Part shown: in pieces, positions 46,301 through 55,426 of the stretch | How the letters are laid out: the number at the start of each line of letters is the position of its first letter | Numbering within the stretch: position 1 is the stretch's first letter | Assembly (NCBI RefSeq): GCF_003660445.1 | Contig: NZ_QZVQ01000007.1 | Location: 186,001 to 250,000, forward strand | Origin: Croceibacterium ferulae | GTDB lineage: Bacteria > Pseudomonadota > Alphaproteobacteria > Sphingomonadales > Sphingomonadaceae | DNA length: 64,000 nt | Reading direction: 5' to 3' | Translations under genes and position numbers: made by a program | The notes under the pieces: generated by a model | The model's input: the letters and a program-made list of their open reading frames with translations, nothing else | Database searches by the model: none | Told to the model about the DNA's origin: nothing

Positions 46301-46572
46301 GGGTCAGCTTCGACGGGATCAGCCAGGGCGAAGGGGCGAGCAGCAACTTCATCATCCGCAAGCTCGCCAGCCTGCCTTTGCGCTTCATCGTCAATGTGCG
46401 CGCGCCGTTCCTGTCGCTGATCGGCTCGGTCCGATCGCTCTACGACCCCACCGCCATCCGCGATCCCCGTACGCTGGGGCTGCTGCCCACGGATGGAAAT
46501 TCACAATTCACCGACGGGATCGCACGTCCCGACCCGATTATTCAGCCTTCCGAAAGTGAGCCCGTGCCATGA
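43360..46572 (+). CDS. ydbH: YdbH-family intermembrane phospholipid transport protein (AsmA-like)
   Basis: The 1070-residue protein has one N-terminal membrane helix (AAVAMLVFLLGSLLFLWLS, about residues 28-46) and a long, beta-rich repetitive body that ends in a conserved block (SPIVNFAFDSLRSLDYEKMS and LPLRFIVNVRAPFLSLIGSV). This matches YdbH, one of the AsmA-like bridge proteins proposed to carry phospholipids across the periplasm. The operon with YnbE- and YdbL-like genes supports it strongly. The ATG at 43360 is preferred, but its ribosome-binding site is weak; an ATG at 43336 is possible. It overlaps ynbE by 4 bases. Confidence 0.88.
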   Translation: MADDVASDPEAAASPEVPPRGRIGCWAAVAMLVFLLGSLLFLWLSRERIAGDIITDLLDDNRIQATYRIESIGPRQQVLADVVVGDPARPDLTVERIVVRIGPRLGTPALESVRLIRPRLYGTYTDGQLSFGALDPLLFEGERTGPFTLPDLRLAVEDGRGLLTGNDGRLGISLAGSGWLRDGWTGEIAAITPRWAQAGCTATDASLYGRLSIRNARPHIAGPLRLGRLACPDAGIALAGVTAPLDVTAEQALDGFSGRAQLASGATTLPQVTARGTEGTLRFTWRKDALTADYQLTGTQVQAGGVALASLALEGALRTRGGLQRVELEADASAAGIALGSAPDRALAGAQAGTRNTLLYPLLGQMRRTLARETPGSTLTGNLIARRVPGADDAGEPTLTLLVPSATLRGGSGDTLLRVSRVQLVDGGGQPLRWSGNMLTGGDLPRINARVEQARDGGLELVGSMAPWRVGDSSLAVPRLTLAHAGGGSWRFAGAIQASGALPGGSARNLQVPLDGTWSRRGGLAMWRGCTDLRFDALAYANLALDRRRLTLCPPRGVPILRLSPGGRLAVAAGAPALQLTGRLGETPIAIDSGPVGFAWPGTLTARAVTVALGPRDTATRFVLTGLTAQLGQELGGTFAGTDVLLNAVPLDIRDGAGTWRYAGGQLTLADGSFRLEDRAPVDRFNPLVARGATLSLLDNRITADALLREPASDRAITRVAIAHDLATGAGRADLAVDRITFDKGLQPVTLTPLALGVVADVAGDVTGDGLIEWNETGVSSTGTFTTDDLDLAAAFGPVTGASGTIAFADLLGLTTAPDQVLRIATVNPGIEVVDGVIRYALRNGEALTVHEGQWPFFGGRLVMQPVTIRFGVPEVRRYTFEITGLDAARFVTNLGMSNLSATGTFDGTMPIVFDAAGNGQLAGGLLVSNAPGGNVSYVGELTYEDLSPIVNFAFDSLRSLDYEKMSIQLDGSLTGEIVTRVSFDGISQGEGASSNFIIRKLASLPLRFIVNVRAPFLSLIGSVRSLYDPTAIRDPRTLGLLPTDGNSQFTDGIARPDPIIQPSESEPVP

Positions 46573-46808
46573 CGCTGCTTGAATTGACCTGCCGGCGCCC
46601 GCATCTACCTGCCAACAAGACGTGGCACAGACCTGCGCGATGCTGGCCGGTTGCCCCGCTTGCGATGCTGCTGGCCGGCTGCATCACGGTCAACGCACCA
46701 GAGGAGCCGATCGTGATCGAGCTGAACATCAACATCAAACAGGAAGTGATCTATCGCCTGGCGGCAGATGCCGGCACCGCGATCGATCAGAACGCAGAGA
46801 TATTCTGA
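46569..46808 (+). CDS. ynbE: YnbE-family outer-membrane lipoprotein
   Basis: The 79-residue product has a lipobox LLAGC (Cys38) after a long basic N-terminal region and a short mature part that matches YnbE: VNAPEEPIVIELNINIKQEVIYRL. In E. coli YnbE oligomerises as an outer-membrane partner of YdbH. The coding region overlaps ydbH (ATGA) and ydbL (TGATG), so all three are coupled. The unusually long segment before the lipobox may mean a start further downstream, but no ATG there fits. Confidence 0.87.
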   Translation: MTLLELTCRRPHLPANKTWHRPARCWPVAPLAMLLAGCITVNAPEEPIVIELNINIKQEVIYRLAADAGTAIDQNAEIF

Positions 46809-47191
46809 TGACCCGCATCCGTCCTACCCTGTTCACCCTGGCCGCACTTGCCGGCCTGGCCCTGGCCGCCCCGGCCAGTGCGCAGCGCGACCCGGCCTAC
46901 GAGGCTGCCCGTTCCGCAGGCACCGTGGGCGAGCGGACGGATGGTTACCTGGCCGCGATCGGCGGCGATGGGGCGTTGCGCAAGATGGTGGACGACATCA
47001 ACATCCGCCGCCGCGCCATCTATGCCCGCCGCGCGCAGGCCGAAGGTGCCACGATGGAGGAATACAGCTTCACCGCAGGCTGCATCGCCATCGGCCGGAC
47101 CCGACCCGGCGAAAAGTACCAGGCACCCGACGGCAGCTGGCAGACCCGCGGCAATGGCGCGCCCCAGCGCGACCCCCGCTGCCCCGGCTGA
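46808..47191 (+). CDS. ydbL: YdbL-family (DUF1318) periplasmic protein
   Basis: The 127-residue protein has a signal peptide (TLFTLAALAGLALAAPASAQ) and the DUF1318 domain seen as AYEAARSAGTVGERTDGYLAA and VDDINIRRRAIYARRAQAEG. In E. coli YdbL modulates the YdbH-YnbE bridge. A Cys pair (GCIAIGR and DPRCPG) may form a disulfide. It shares one base with ynbE (TGATG). Between its stop and the next gene (47192-47279) AATGACGGCGCG occurs twice in tandem. Confidence 0.87.
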   Translation: MTRIRPTLFTLAALAGLALAAPASAQRDPAYEAARSAGTVGERTDGYLAAIGGDGALRKMVDDINIRRRAIYARRAQAEGATMEEYSFTAGCIAIGRTRPGEKYQAPDGSWQTRGNGAPQRDPRCPG

Positions 47192-47279
47192 GTCGGCCGT
47201 CCAGACCAATGACGGCGCGCAATGACGGCGCGAACGGCCAGGGCTGCGAGCACCACGCCCGCCGCCCCGCACCGCCGCC

Positions 47280-50072
47280 CTATTCCGGGCTGATGCCGAA
47301 CAGGGCGTAATACCGCTTGGTCGAAGGGGAACGCGCCAGGGCTTCGCGGATGTCCTGCGCCCCGCCCTCCTCGCCCTTCGCCTGCCGCACCACGCCACGC
47401 ATGAACAGCGATGATGCCAGGTCCGGGCTGGCCGTCAGCGCGGCGTTCAGATCGCGCAGCGCGTCATCATACCGGCCCAGCCGGAAATAGCCCATCGCCC
47501 GACTATCAAGCACCGGCGGTGACCAGTCGGCCGATTCGACCGCTTCGGTGCATATCGTGGCCAGCTCCTCCGGCTGGTAGTCCCACGTCGCCTGGTACCA
47601 GCAGCGGGCATTCAGCAGCGATGGCTGGCCGGGCCGCTGCGCCAGCAGCTCGGTGATCCGGGCCAGGCCATCCTCCTTGCGTCCGGCCTGCGCCTCCAGG
47701 TCGCTGAGCCGGATCTCGAGCCCGATCTTCTCGTCTCCGGTCGCAGGCTGGTCCTCCAGCAGGGCGATCGCCTCGTCCGTCCGCCCCATGTAGCGCAGCA
47801 GCTCGGCCCGCTGCCCCGCCGCCTGCACGGAAGGGGACAGCGCCCAGGCCGCCTCGGCATCGGCCAGCGCCGCGTCCATCCGGTCGAGATCGGCATGGAG
47901 GCCCGAACGCCACAGATAGGTGTCGGCATCGGGCTCCACCTCCAGCACGCGGGAAACGTCGGCCAGCGCCCCTTCCCGGTCAAAGGTACCCTCCCGGAAA
48001 CGGGCGCGGTTGGCGTAACCTTCCATGTCGTCCGGATCGTCGTCGATCATCGTCTGGTACGCCGCTTCGATCGCCGCCAGGCGGGACCGGTCAGCCGCGC
48101 CGGCCATCGCGAAGCGCCGCTGCACCCCCGCCGGCGCGCGCAGCGTCAGTTCCGGGGTGCCGAACCGCACGGCGCGGCTGCGCTCGGCCGTGGCCTGCTC
48201 CGCCGCCATCTCGCCACCCGGCCAGACCGCGCTGTCGGTGATCACCAGACGGTCACCGTCCAGCTCGGCTGCCCGGCTGATGGCGATGCCGGCAATCTCT
48301 TCGGCAAAGCTCGCGGGCCCCTGCAGGCTGTACCCGTCCGATCCGGCAGGCAGCAGGACGGTGATCCGGCTCTTGCCGGCATAGGGACCGGACAGCGCCA
48401 CCGGGATGTCCCGCCAAGCGGGCCGGGCCCGATCGGGCAGGAACTGGAATGCGCTGCTCGGCAGGGCAAAGGCGCGCTTGCCGCGTCGCCGCTCCCACTC
48501 CCACGGCGTGGTCATCAGGCCCGTCGCCGTCACCGTCGCTCGGTTGGTCGCCGCGTCATAGGCCAGATCGTGCGTGATGACCTGCGCTTCGCCCAGCGAC
48601 TCGTTGACGAAGGCTTGCGCGAACTCGTCCAGCTGCTCGGGCGAGCCCTGGCCGATGATCGACCGCACCATCGCCGCGTGGGGCCCGGTCAGCTGCCATT
48701 CGCCGGTGACCAGCATCGGCAGGTCCAGCCCGGCGCGATGGTCGAAGGTCACCACCGCCTCATTGTCGAAATAGTCCTGCGGGCGCTGCGCCATCGCCAC
48801 CAGCCCCGCCCCGTCCTCGCGCAGCGGCAGGGCATGGTGGAAGCTCGGCACTCCCGCCACGATCGCCATGCTGGCGCCGCTGCTGGTGCCATCCAGCCAG
48901 TATTCGGTCCCGGCGATCGTCGCCCGCACGATCACATGGTCGAACGCGGCCGGCATCGGCAGCAGGTCGGGCACGCCGTCGCCGGTCTGGCTCGCGACGG
49001 CGACCGCCTCCGCCTCCACGCCCATCTCGCGCAGCATGGCCAGCAGCAGCAGCGTCTTGGCCTTGCAGTCGCCATAGCGCATCTCCCAGGTCTGCGCGGG
49101 CGCCTGCGGGATGTAGTTGCCGCCGTTCATGCCATTGGCGAGATACGCGACCTCGTCCTGCACCAGCCGCAGCGCGGCGACCGCGCGCGCCAGCGGATCG
49201 GTTTCGGCCGCCTGGATCGCCGCGACCTGCGCCGCCAGCGGGCTGCCGGCCGCGATCACGCCGGCGGTGGCATAATGCGGCGCCATCACCCGGCTCACCT
49301 CCGGCCAGTCGGCAAAGGTGCCGGCCTGCAGCAGCGGCGGCATGCGGTACCGCAGCGGCGCATCCTCCGGCATGTCCGGGCGCTTGGCCAAAGGCAGCGC
49401 GACCTCGATCGTGGCGAAGCCCGCCGCCACCTCCGGCTCCGGCAGCTGCACGCCGCCCGTCGCCTGCCAGCGCACTGCAGATGCTTCCGGCCAGGACAGG
49501 CGCACCCGCGCGCGCTGCGCCTGGAACGGCTCGGTCGGCAGCACCGCGATCGCCTGCACCTCCCGGTCCAGCGCCTGGTCCGACAGTGTAGTGGTGAAGC
49601 TCACCCGCAGCACGTCACCCACCCGCAGGCCCGGCACTGCCAGCGTGGCGGTGGTCATGCCGTCCAGCGATCGCTGCTCCAGCCCCTGCTCGCGCCGCAG
49701 CACCTCGAACTTTGCGCCGCCAGCCAGCACGTCGATCTCCTCGCGCCCGCGCAGGATCGCGACGCGGTGGACGATCAGGTCGCCCTTGTCCGGTAGCCAC
49801 GGGGCGACAATGGTGCCGGCCGCGGTCAGCATCTGCGGGTTGTCGATCCGGATCGCCCGGTCGGCGAAGCTGGTCAGCCGCCCTTCCTCGATCCGGCGCT
49901 GATCGTCGAACAGCACGATCGGGGCCCCGGCGCGCTCGGCCGGCAGATCCAGCGGCACCACCCAGTCCGGCGCCGGCCGGTACAGCACCTCGTCCCCCGC
50001 CAGCACGGGCGCACCCGCCGCCCACACCATCAACGCCGCCGACACCATCGCCAGCCTGCCGCCCAAGCGCAT
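47280..50072 (-). CDS. Secreted DUF3857 / transglutaminase-like / TPR protein
   Basis: The 930-residue product has a signal peptide (LAMVSAALMVWAAGAPVLAG), a DUF3857 beta domain (about 40-240), a transglutaminase-like core (about 290-420) with Cys in MRYGDCKAKTLLLLAMLREMG, His in AFDHVIV and Asp in YWLDGTSS, and C-terminal tetratricopeptide repeats (about 690-920). The triad looks intact, so it may act as a periplasmic cysteine peptidase or amidase rather than a cross-linker. GGAGGGG precedes the ATG at 50072. Substrate is unknown; it is not in an operon. Confidence 0.85.
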   Translation of the reverse strand: MRLGGRLAMVSAALMVWAAGAPVLAGDEVLYRPAPDWVVPLDLPAERAGAPIVLFDDQRRIEEGRLTSFADRAIRIDNPQMLTAAGTIVAPWLPDKGDLIVHRVAILRGREEIDVLAGGAKFEVLRREQGLEQRSLDGMTTATLAVPGLRVGDVLRVSFTTTLSDQALDREVQAIAVLPTEPFQAQRARVRLSWPEASAVRWQATGGVQLPEPEVAAGFATIEVALPLAKRPDMPEDAPLRYRMPPLLQAGTFADWPEVSRVMAPHYATAGVIAAGSPLAAQVAAIQAAETDPLARAVAALRLVQDEVAYLANGMNGGNYIPQAPAQTWEMRYGDCKAKTLLLLAMLREMGVEAEAVAVASQTGDGVPDLLPMPAAFDHVIVRATIAGTEYWLDGTSSGASMAIVAGVPSFHHALPLREDGAGLVAMAQRPQDYFDNEAVVTFDHRAGLDLPMLVTGEWQLTGPHAAMVRSIIGQGSPEQLDEFAQAFVNESLGEAQVITHDLAYDAATNRATVTATGLMTTPWEWERRRGKRAFALPSSAFQFLPDRARPAWRDIPVALSGPYAGKSRITVLLPAGSDGYSLQGPASFAEEIAGIAISRAAELDGDRLVITDSAVWPGGEMAAEQATAERSRAVRFGTPELTLRAPAGVQRRFAMAGAADRSRLAAIEAAYQTMIDDDPDDMEGYANRARFREGTFDREGALADVSRVLEVEPDADTYLWRSGLHADLDRMDAALADAEAAWALSPSVQAAGQRAELLRYMGRTDEAIALLEDQPATGDEKIGLEIRLSDLEAQAGRKEDGLARITELLAQRPGQPSLLNARCWYQATWDYQPEELATICTEAVESADWSPPVLDSRAMGYFRLGRYDDALRDLNAALTASPDLASSLFMRGVVRQAKGEEGGAQDIREALARSPSTKRYYALFGISPE

Positions 50073-50220
50073 ATCCGATCCCCTCCGCGCCACCCCCCGT
50101 GGCGCTGCGGCGCATATCACCACGGCCCGCGCCCCTTGGCAATCCGCGCCCGCCCCATCCAGCTTGCCAAGCGCCGGGCTGTTCCATAACGGGCGCCTCT
50201 ACCCGTAATTGGAGCTCCCC

Positions 50221-51540
<1,320 letters not shown>

Positions 51541-51564
51541 TAGCAAGAGGGAGCGACAAGTCTG

Positions 51565-51927
51565 ATGGGGATCGTGCGCACTGTCCTGTGGGTCCTGCTG
51601 CTCGCCGCGCTGCTGCTGTTCGCGGCCAACAACTGGACGCCGGTGGAGGTGCGCATCTGGGAAAGCCTGGTGCTGGAAACCCGCCTGCCGGCGCTGGTGA
51701 TCCTCGCCTTCCTGGCCGGGCTGGTGCCGCTGTGGCTGCTGCACCGCGCGCGCGTCTGGAACCTGAAGCGGCGCATCGCCTCGCTGGAAAGCGCCGTGCG
51801 CACCGCCGCGCTGGCGGCCGATCCGGCGCCCGCGCCATCGCCGGCCGTCACCGCGCCCGCGACGCCCGCTCCCGCGTCCGTCCCTGCGCCCCCCGGCACG
51901 CCCCACCCGTTCGGAGAACCGCTGTGA
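51565..51927 (+). CDS. lapA: LapA-family (DUF1049) small membrane protein
   Basis: The 120-residue protein has two membrane helices (VLWVLLLAALLLFAANNW and LPALVILAFLAGLVPLWLLH) and a following RVWNLKRRIASLESAV helix, the LapA/DUF1049 pattern, then an Ala/Pro-rich tail. In E. coli LapA is part of the LPS assembly control with LapB. It is coupled to pyrF (GTGA). Function here is inferred from the family. Confidence 0.8.
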   Translation: MGIVRTVLWVLLLAALLLFAANNWTPVEVRIWESLVLETRLPALVILAFLAGLVPLWLLHRARVWNLKRRIASLESAVRTAALAADPAPAPSPAVTAPATPAPASVPAPPGTPHPFGEPL

Positions 51928-52610
51928 GCAACCCCGTCTTCCTCGCGCTGGACCTGCCCCGGCTGGATGCGGCGCTGACGCTGGCGGGCAAGGTGCGCGG
52001 CCATGTCGGCGGGGTGAAGCTCGGCCTGGAATTCTTCTGCGCCCACGGCCACCACGGCGTGCACGAGGTTGCGCAGCTCGGCCTGCCGATCTTCCTGGAC
52101 CTGAAGCTGCACGACATCCCCAACACCGTGGCCCGCGCGATGCAGTCGATCCATGTGCTGGAACCGGCCATCGTCACCATTCATGCCAGCGGCGGGCGCG
52201 CCATGATGGAGGATGCCAAGGCCGCCGCGGGCGAACATTGCAAGGTCGTCGCCGTCACCACGCTGACCAGCATGGACGATGCCGACCTGGCGCAGACCGG
52301 CATCGGCGGCAGCGCGCATGATCACGTGCTGCGGCTGGCCGACCTGGCGCAGGAAGCCGGCGTCGACGGCATTGTCTGTTCCGGGCAGGAGGTCGCCGCC
52401 GTGCACCAGCGGTGGAAGAACGGCTATCTGGTGGTGCCCGGCCTGCGCCTGCCCGACGGCACGACCGCCGGCGCGGCAGGCGACCAGAAGCGCGTCGCCA
52501 CCCCCCGCGCCGCGCGCGATGCCGGCGCATCTGTGCTGGTGATCGGCCGCCCGATCAGCCGCGCCGCCGATCCGCTCGCCGCCGCCCGCGCGATCGAGAC
52601 TACGCTCTGA
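51924..52610 (+). CDS. pyrF: Orotidine 5'-phosphate decarboxylase
   Basis: PyrF (228 residues) makes UMP. The catalytic DLKLHDIPNTVARAM lies near residue 60, with LALDLP at the N-terminus and LVVPGLRLPDG near residue 170. The start is a GTG that overlaps the lapA stop (GTGA); no nearby ATG gives the conserved N-terminus. The stop shares a base with trpF (TGATG). Confidence 0.96.
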   Translation: MSNPVFLALDLPRLDAALTLAGKVRGHVGGVKLGLEFFCAHGHHGVHEVAQLGLPIFLDLKLHDIPNTVARAMQSIHVLEPAIVTIHASGGRAMMEDAKAAAGEHCKVVAVTTLTSMDDADLAQTGIGGSAHDHVLRLADLAQEAGVDGIVCSGQEVAAVHQRWKNGYLVVPGLRLPDGTTAGAAGDQKRVATPRAARDAGASVLVIGRPISRAADPLAAARAIETTL

Positions 52611-53257
52611 TGCCGGCACCAGCCGTCAAGATCTGTGGCCTGTCGACGCCCGCCACGCTGGACGCCGCGATCCAGGCCGGCGCCACTCATGTCGGGCTGG
52701 TCCACCACCCGGACAGCCCGCGCCATGTCACGCTGGACCAGGGCGCGAAGCTGCGCGCGCAGGTGCCGGGGCACGTCAAGACGGTGCTGCTGCTGGTCAA
52801 CCAGCAACCGCAACCCACGCTGGAGGCGATCGCCGCCATCCGGCCCGATGTCGTGCAGTTCCACGGCAAGGAAACGCCCGAATGGCTGGCGCTGCTGCGC
52901 AGCCATGTGCAGGTCGAAGTGTGGAAGGCGTTCGGCCTGCGCGATGCCGCCGCACTGGAACGATCGCGCAAATATCAGGGCGCGGCCGATCTGCTGCTGT
53001 TCGATGCCCCCGCCAACAAGCTGCCGGGCGGCAACGGCCTGCGGCTGGACTGGACCCTGCTGGACGGTTTCCGCCCCTTCATGCCCTGGGGCCTCGCCGG
53101 CGGCCTCAACCCCGGTAATGTGGCGGATGCCATCCGCCGCACGGGCGCCCCGCTGGTGGATGTCTCCTCGGGCGTGGAAAGCGAGCCGGGCGTAAAGGAT
53201 GCCGGCCTGATCCGCGACTTTCTGGCGGCGGCGCGGGCGGTGGAATCGGCGGGCTAG
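52610..53257 (+). CDS. trpF: Phosphoribosylanthranilate isomerase
   Basis: TrpF (215 residues) is the third-step enzyme of tryptophan synthesis. The barrel motifs are VKICGLSTP at the N-terminus with catalytic Cys, VVQFHGKETPEWL, WKAFGLRD, LLFDAPANK, AGGLNPGNV and VDVSSGVES. Its coupling with pyrF is common in alphaproteobacteria. trpB and trpA, which often follow, are absent here. Confidence 0.96.
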   Translation: MPAPAVKICGLSTPATLDAAIQAGATHVGLVHHPDSPRHVTLDQGAKLRAQVPGHVKTVLLLVNQQPQPTLEAIAAIRPDVVQFHGKETPEWLALLRSHVQVEVWKAFGLRDAAALERSRKYQGAADLLLFDAPANKLPGGNGLRLDWTLLDGFRPFMPWGLAGGLNPGNVADAIRRTGAPLVDVSSGVESEPGVKDAGLIRDFLAAARAVESAG

Positions 53258-53261
53258 GCCG

Positions 53262-53492
53262 TCAATCCACGCCCTGCCTGCGCGCGCCGTCAATCATCCG
53301 CCGCGCGATCTGCCGAACACGCTCGTCATCCTTCGTTCCGTCGGTCGCTGGATCGCCAAGATGGTCCAGGCTTCCTTCGATGAAGTCGAGCAGGCCCGGC
53401 TTTTGCGCCTCGACATATTCGATCAGCTTGAACAGCACATGCTCGGTGGCGATCTCCCGCTGGCGGGAGTTCACGACGTTATCGTCGGACAT
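53262..53492 (-). CDS. Small conserved-looking protein of unknown function (76 aa)
   Basis: The 76-residue product, starting MSDDNVVNSRQREIATEHVL, is soluble, probably helical (EHVLFKLIEYVEAQKPGLLDFIEG) and ends in a basic region (QIARRMIDGARRQGVD). AAGGA precedes the ATG at 8 bases. No family is recognised. It ends 4 bases from the convergent trpF stop. Confidence 0.6.
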   Translation of the reverse strand: MSDDNVVNSRQREIATEHVLFKLIEYVEAQKPGLLDFIEGSLDHLGDPATDGTKDDERVRQIARRMIDGARRQGVD

Positions 53493-53582
53493 GATTGCAT
53501 TCCTTCCGCTGGATCTTGCGGTGGAACGAACAAGTGCAATCATCGGTCCGTGACGCTCCTGTTGGAAGCGCCACGGTCAGGT

Positions 53583-54299
53583 TCAGGCGGCGACTTCCCG
53601 CTCGGCCTCGCCGCGCAGGTAGATGGCCTTCATCGCCATCGCCACCTCGTAATCCTCATATTCGTCGATATCGATGCCGGACGCCTTGCTGACCTGGTGC
53701 ATGCAAGGCCTCGGCCCCAGGAAGTACCCCTCGCGCAGCGTGTCCTCCGTGGACCGCATGTACAGGCCGTTCGTCACGCGGAACCAGTCGGGCAGTTCCT
53801 GGCTGATCGTGTGGTTGCGATCCGCGCGATAGTTCAGCGGCTTCTCGGCATCCCAGTAATATTCCTTCACCAGGTTCACCGAAACCAGGCTGTCATGGGT
53901 GCCGGAACCGACGACATCGTCCAGATACATCTGGAATCCGTCGCGATATTCGTCAGGGCGCATCAGCGGCACCACCACCGTCACCCACGCGAAATGCTCC
54001 GTCGGCACATCCTTCACCACGCCGCTGATCACTTCGCTGAAGGATGCGACATGGCCCGTGCTCAGATAATCGTCGCGCTTCAGGAACTGCACGCCGCTGG
54101 CCTCGGCCACTTCGCGGACGCGTTCCGAATTGGAACTGAGGAAGATCAGGGCAGGATCCTGCACCTGCTTCATCTGCGCGATCTTCCAGTCCAGCAGCGA
54201 CATCTCTTCGTGGAACGGCAGGAAAATCTTCTCGCGCACGCGGCTCGATCCCTCGCGCACGGGGATGATGACGGAGATATCCTTGAAGGTATCGTGCAT
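53583..54299 (-). CDS. Cytidylyltransferase of the acylneuraminate (NeuA/KdsB-like) family
   Basis: The 238-residue protein begins DISVIIPVREGSSRVREKI, the CTP-binding P-loop pattern of CMP-sialate and related synthetases (usually R-x-G-S-K/R). Other supporting blocks are LLDWKIAQMKQVQDPALIFLSSNSERV and LPDWFRVTNGLYMRS. It should activate a nine-carbon or related acidic sugar with CTP. No NeuB- or NeuC-like partner or flagellin-glycosylation gene is in the window, so substrate and pathway are unknown. A 252-base gap upstream, richer in A and T than surrounding DNA, should hold its promoter. Confidence 0.75.
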   Translation of the reverse strand: MHDTFKDISVIIPVREGSSRVREKIFLPFHEEMSLLDWKIAQMKQVQDPALIFLSSNSERVREVAEASGVQFLKRDDYLSTGHVASFSEVISGVVKDVPTEHFAWVTVVVPLMRPDEYRDGFQMYLDDVVGSGTHDSLVSVNLVKEYYWDAEKPLNYRADRNHTISQELPDWFRVTNGLYMRSTEDTLREGYFLGPRPCMHQVSKASGIDIDEYEDYEVAMAMKAIYLRGEAEREVAA

Positions 54300-54551
54300 T
54301 CTCTCAATCCCCGGCCGGTGTTGATCGCAGCGCGGCACCCTGCCCTTCGGCACTCCGCCGGACACAGGGCTCGCAATCGTTCAATGAATTCGAGCGCGCG
54401 GACAAGGTTAGCGGTGCAGGCATAATCGTGTCAATGTTGCAGCGCAACAATCGCCAGCGGATTGCCGCCTTCGCCCTAACAAACAATGGCTTAGCAACCT
54501 GTGCGGAGCAGCATTCTAGGCGCGATGGCTACACGTCATGGCCCTTGCGGC

Positions 54552-55361
54552 CTATGACACCGATGCCATTCGCAACATGCGCGGGATCGCGGCTGACAGG
54601 ATGGAGGCGTGGTCCTCTTCCGGCAGCAGGCGGAACTGCACCCGCTCTTCCCCCAGCACGCCCGCCAGCAGCGCGGCAATCTCGCGCGCACCCGTCACCA
54701 TCTGCCGCGCCTGTCGCCGGGCCAGCGCCTCGGCCGCGCCCGGCGCCCGCGCCTGCCAGGGCGGCAGAGCATCTTCCCACTCGCCGATGCACACCAGCAC
54801 CCGCCGGTCTCCACTGGCCCGCGCCAGCGCCTCGTCCAGCAGCGGTCGGTCCCACCAGGTCGACGGGCTAATCGCGGCATAGGTGCGGAAGGCGGCGGGG
54901 GCGGTCGCCAGCACCCACAGTGTGAAGTAGCCGGCCAGCGAATGGCCCAGCAGGGTCGCCCTGCTCTCGTCGACCGACACCCGCGCCGCGACCGCCGGCC
55001 GCACCTCCTCCAGCAGGAAGCGCAGGAAGCCTCCCGCCCCGCCCGCGTCCGGCCGATCGTCGCGCGGCGTGGTGAACATCGTCTGCCGCCGCGCGCGGTC
55101 GCCATCGGCGGCACTGATGCCGACCACCACCTGTGGCACCACGCCGGTCGCGTCGCTCCGCCGGCTCATCCGCCGCATCGCCTCCGCACAGGTGCCAAAA
55201 CAGCTGGCGCCATCCAGCAGCCACACCGCCGGCCAGCCCGCTGCAGGGGCCGGGCCATCGGGCACCAGCAGGTCGATCCGGTAATCCCCGGCGATCCAGC
55301 TGGTGGCGCCGGGCAGGCGGTAACAATCGTCAGGCACGGTGATCTCGTTCTTTACAATCAT
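54552..55361 (-). CDS. Putative ferri-siderophore esterase (Fes/IroE-like alpha/beta hydrolase)
   Basis: The 269-residue protein has an esterase-D-type fold with nucleophile Ser141 in GHSLAGYFTLW, ISPSTWWDRPLLDEAL, and a likely catalytic His in PEEDHASIL near residue 250. Family members include IroE and Fes-type enzymes that open the trilactone of catecholate siderophores to release iron. Its location beside a Fur-box-like sequence and siderophore transport genes supports this, but other esters are possible. The start is MIVKNEITVP at 55361, with an alternative ATG two codons upstream; both lie inside the Fur-box-like sequence. Confidence 0.75.
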   Translation of the reverse strand: MIVKNEITVPDDCYRLPGATSWIAGDYRIDLLVPDGPAPAAGWPAVWLLDGASCFGTCAEAMRRMSRRSDATGVVPQVVVGISAADGDRARRQTMFTTPRDDRPDAGGAGGFLRFLLEEVRPAVAARVSVDESRATLLGHSLAGYFTLWVLATAPAAFRTYAAISPSTWWDRPLLDEALARASGDRRVLVCIGEWEDALPPWQARAPGAAEALARRQARQMVTGAREIAALLAGVLGEERVQFRLLPEEDHASILSAAIPRMLRMASVS

Positions 55362-55370
55362 TATCATTTG
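55352..55370. promoter_or_regulatory. Fur-box-like operator between divergent iron genes
   Basis: The minus strand reads CAAATGATAATGATTGTAA, which contains TGATAATGAT and closely follows the classical Fur pattern of repeated GATAAT hexamers. It overlaps the start codon of the esterase gene and lies 57 bases upstream of the binding-protein gene on the plus strand. Iron-dependent repression of both directions is inferred. Confidence 0.75.
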
Positions 55371-55426
55371 CGCGAGAGGCGGGCGGCAGGTGAAGCAGCC
55401 TGCAGCATCAGGGGGAACGGGGCAAG

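Noticed and set aside
54300-54551. A gene in the 252-base gap upstream of the cytidylyltransferase
   Set aside because: Only short frames without ribosome-binding sites are seen; it is better explained as a promoter region.
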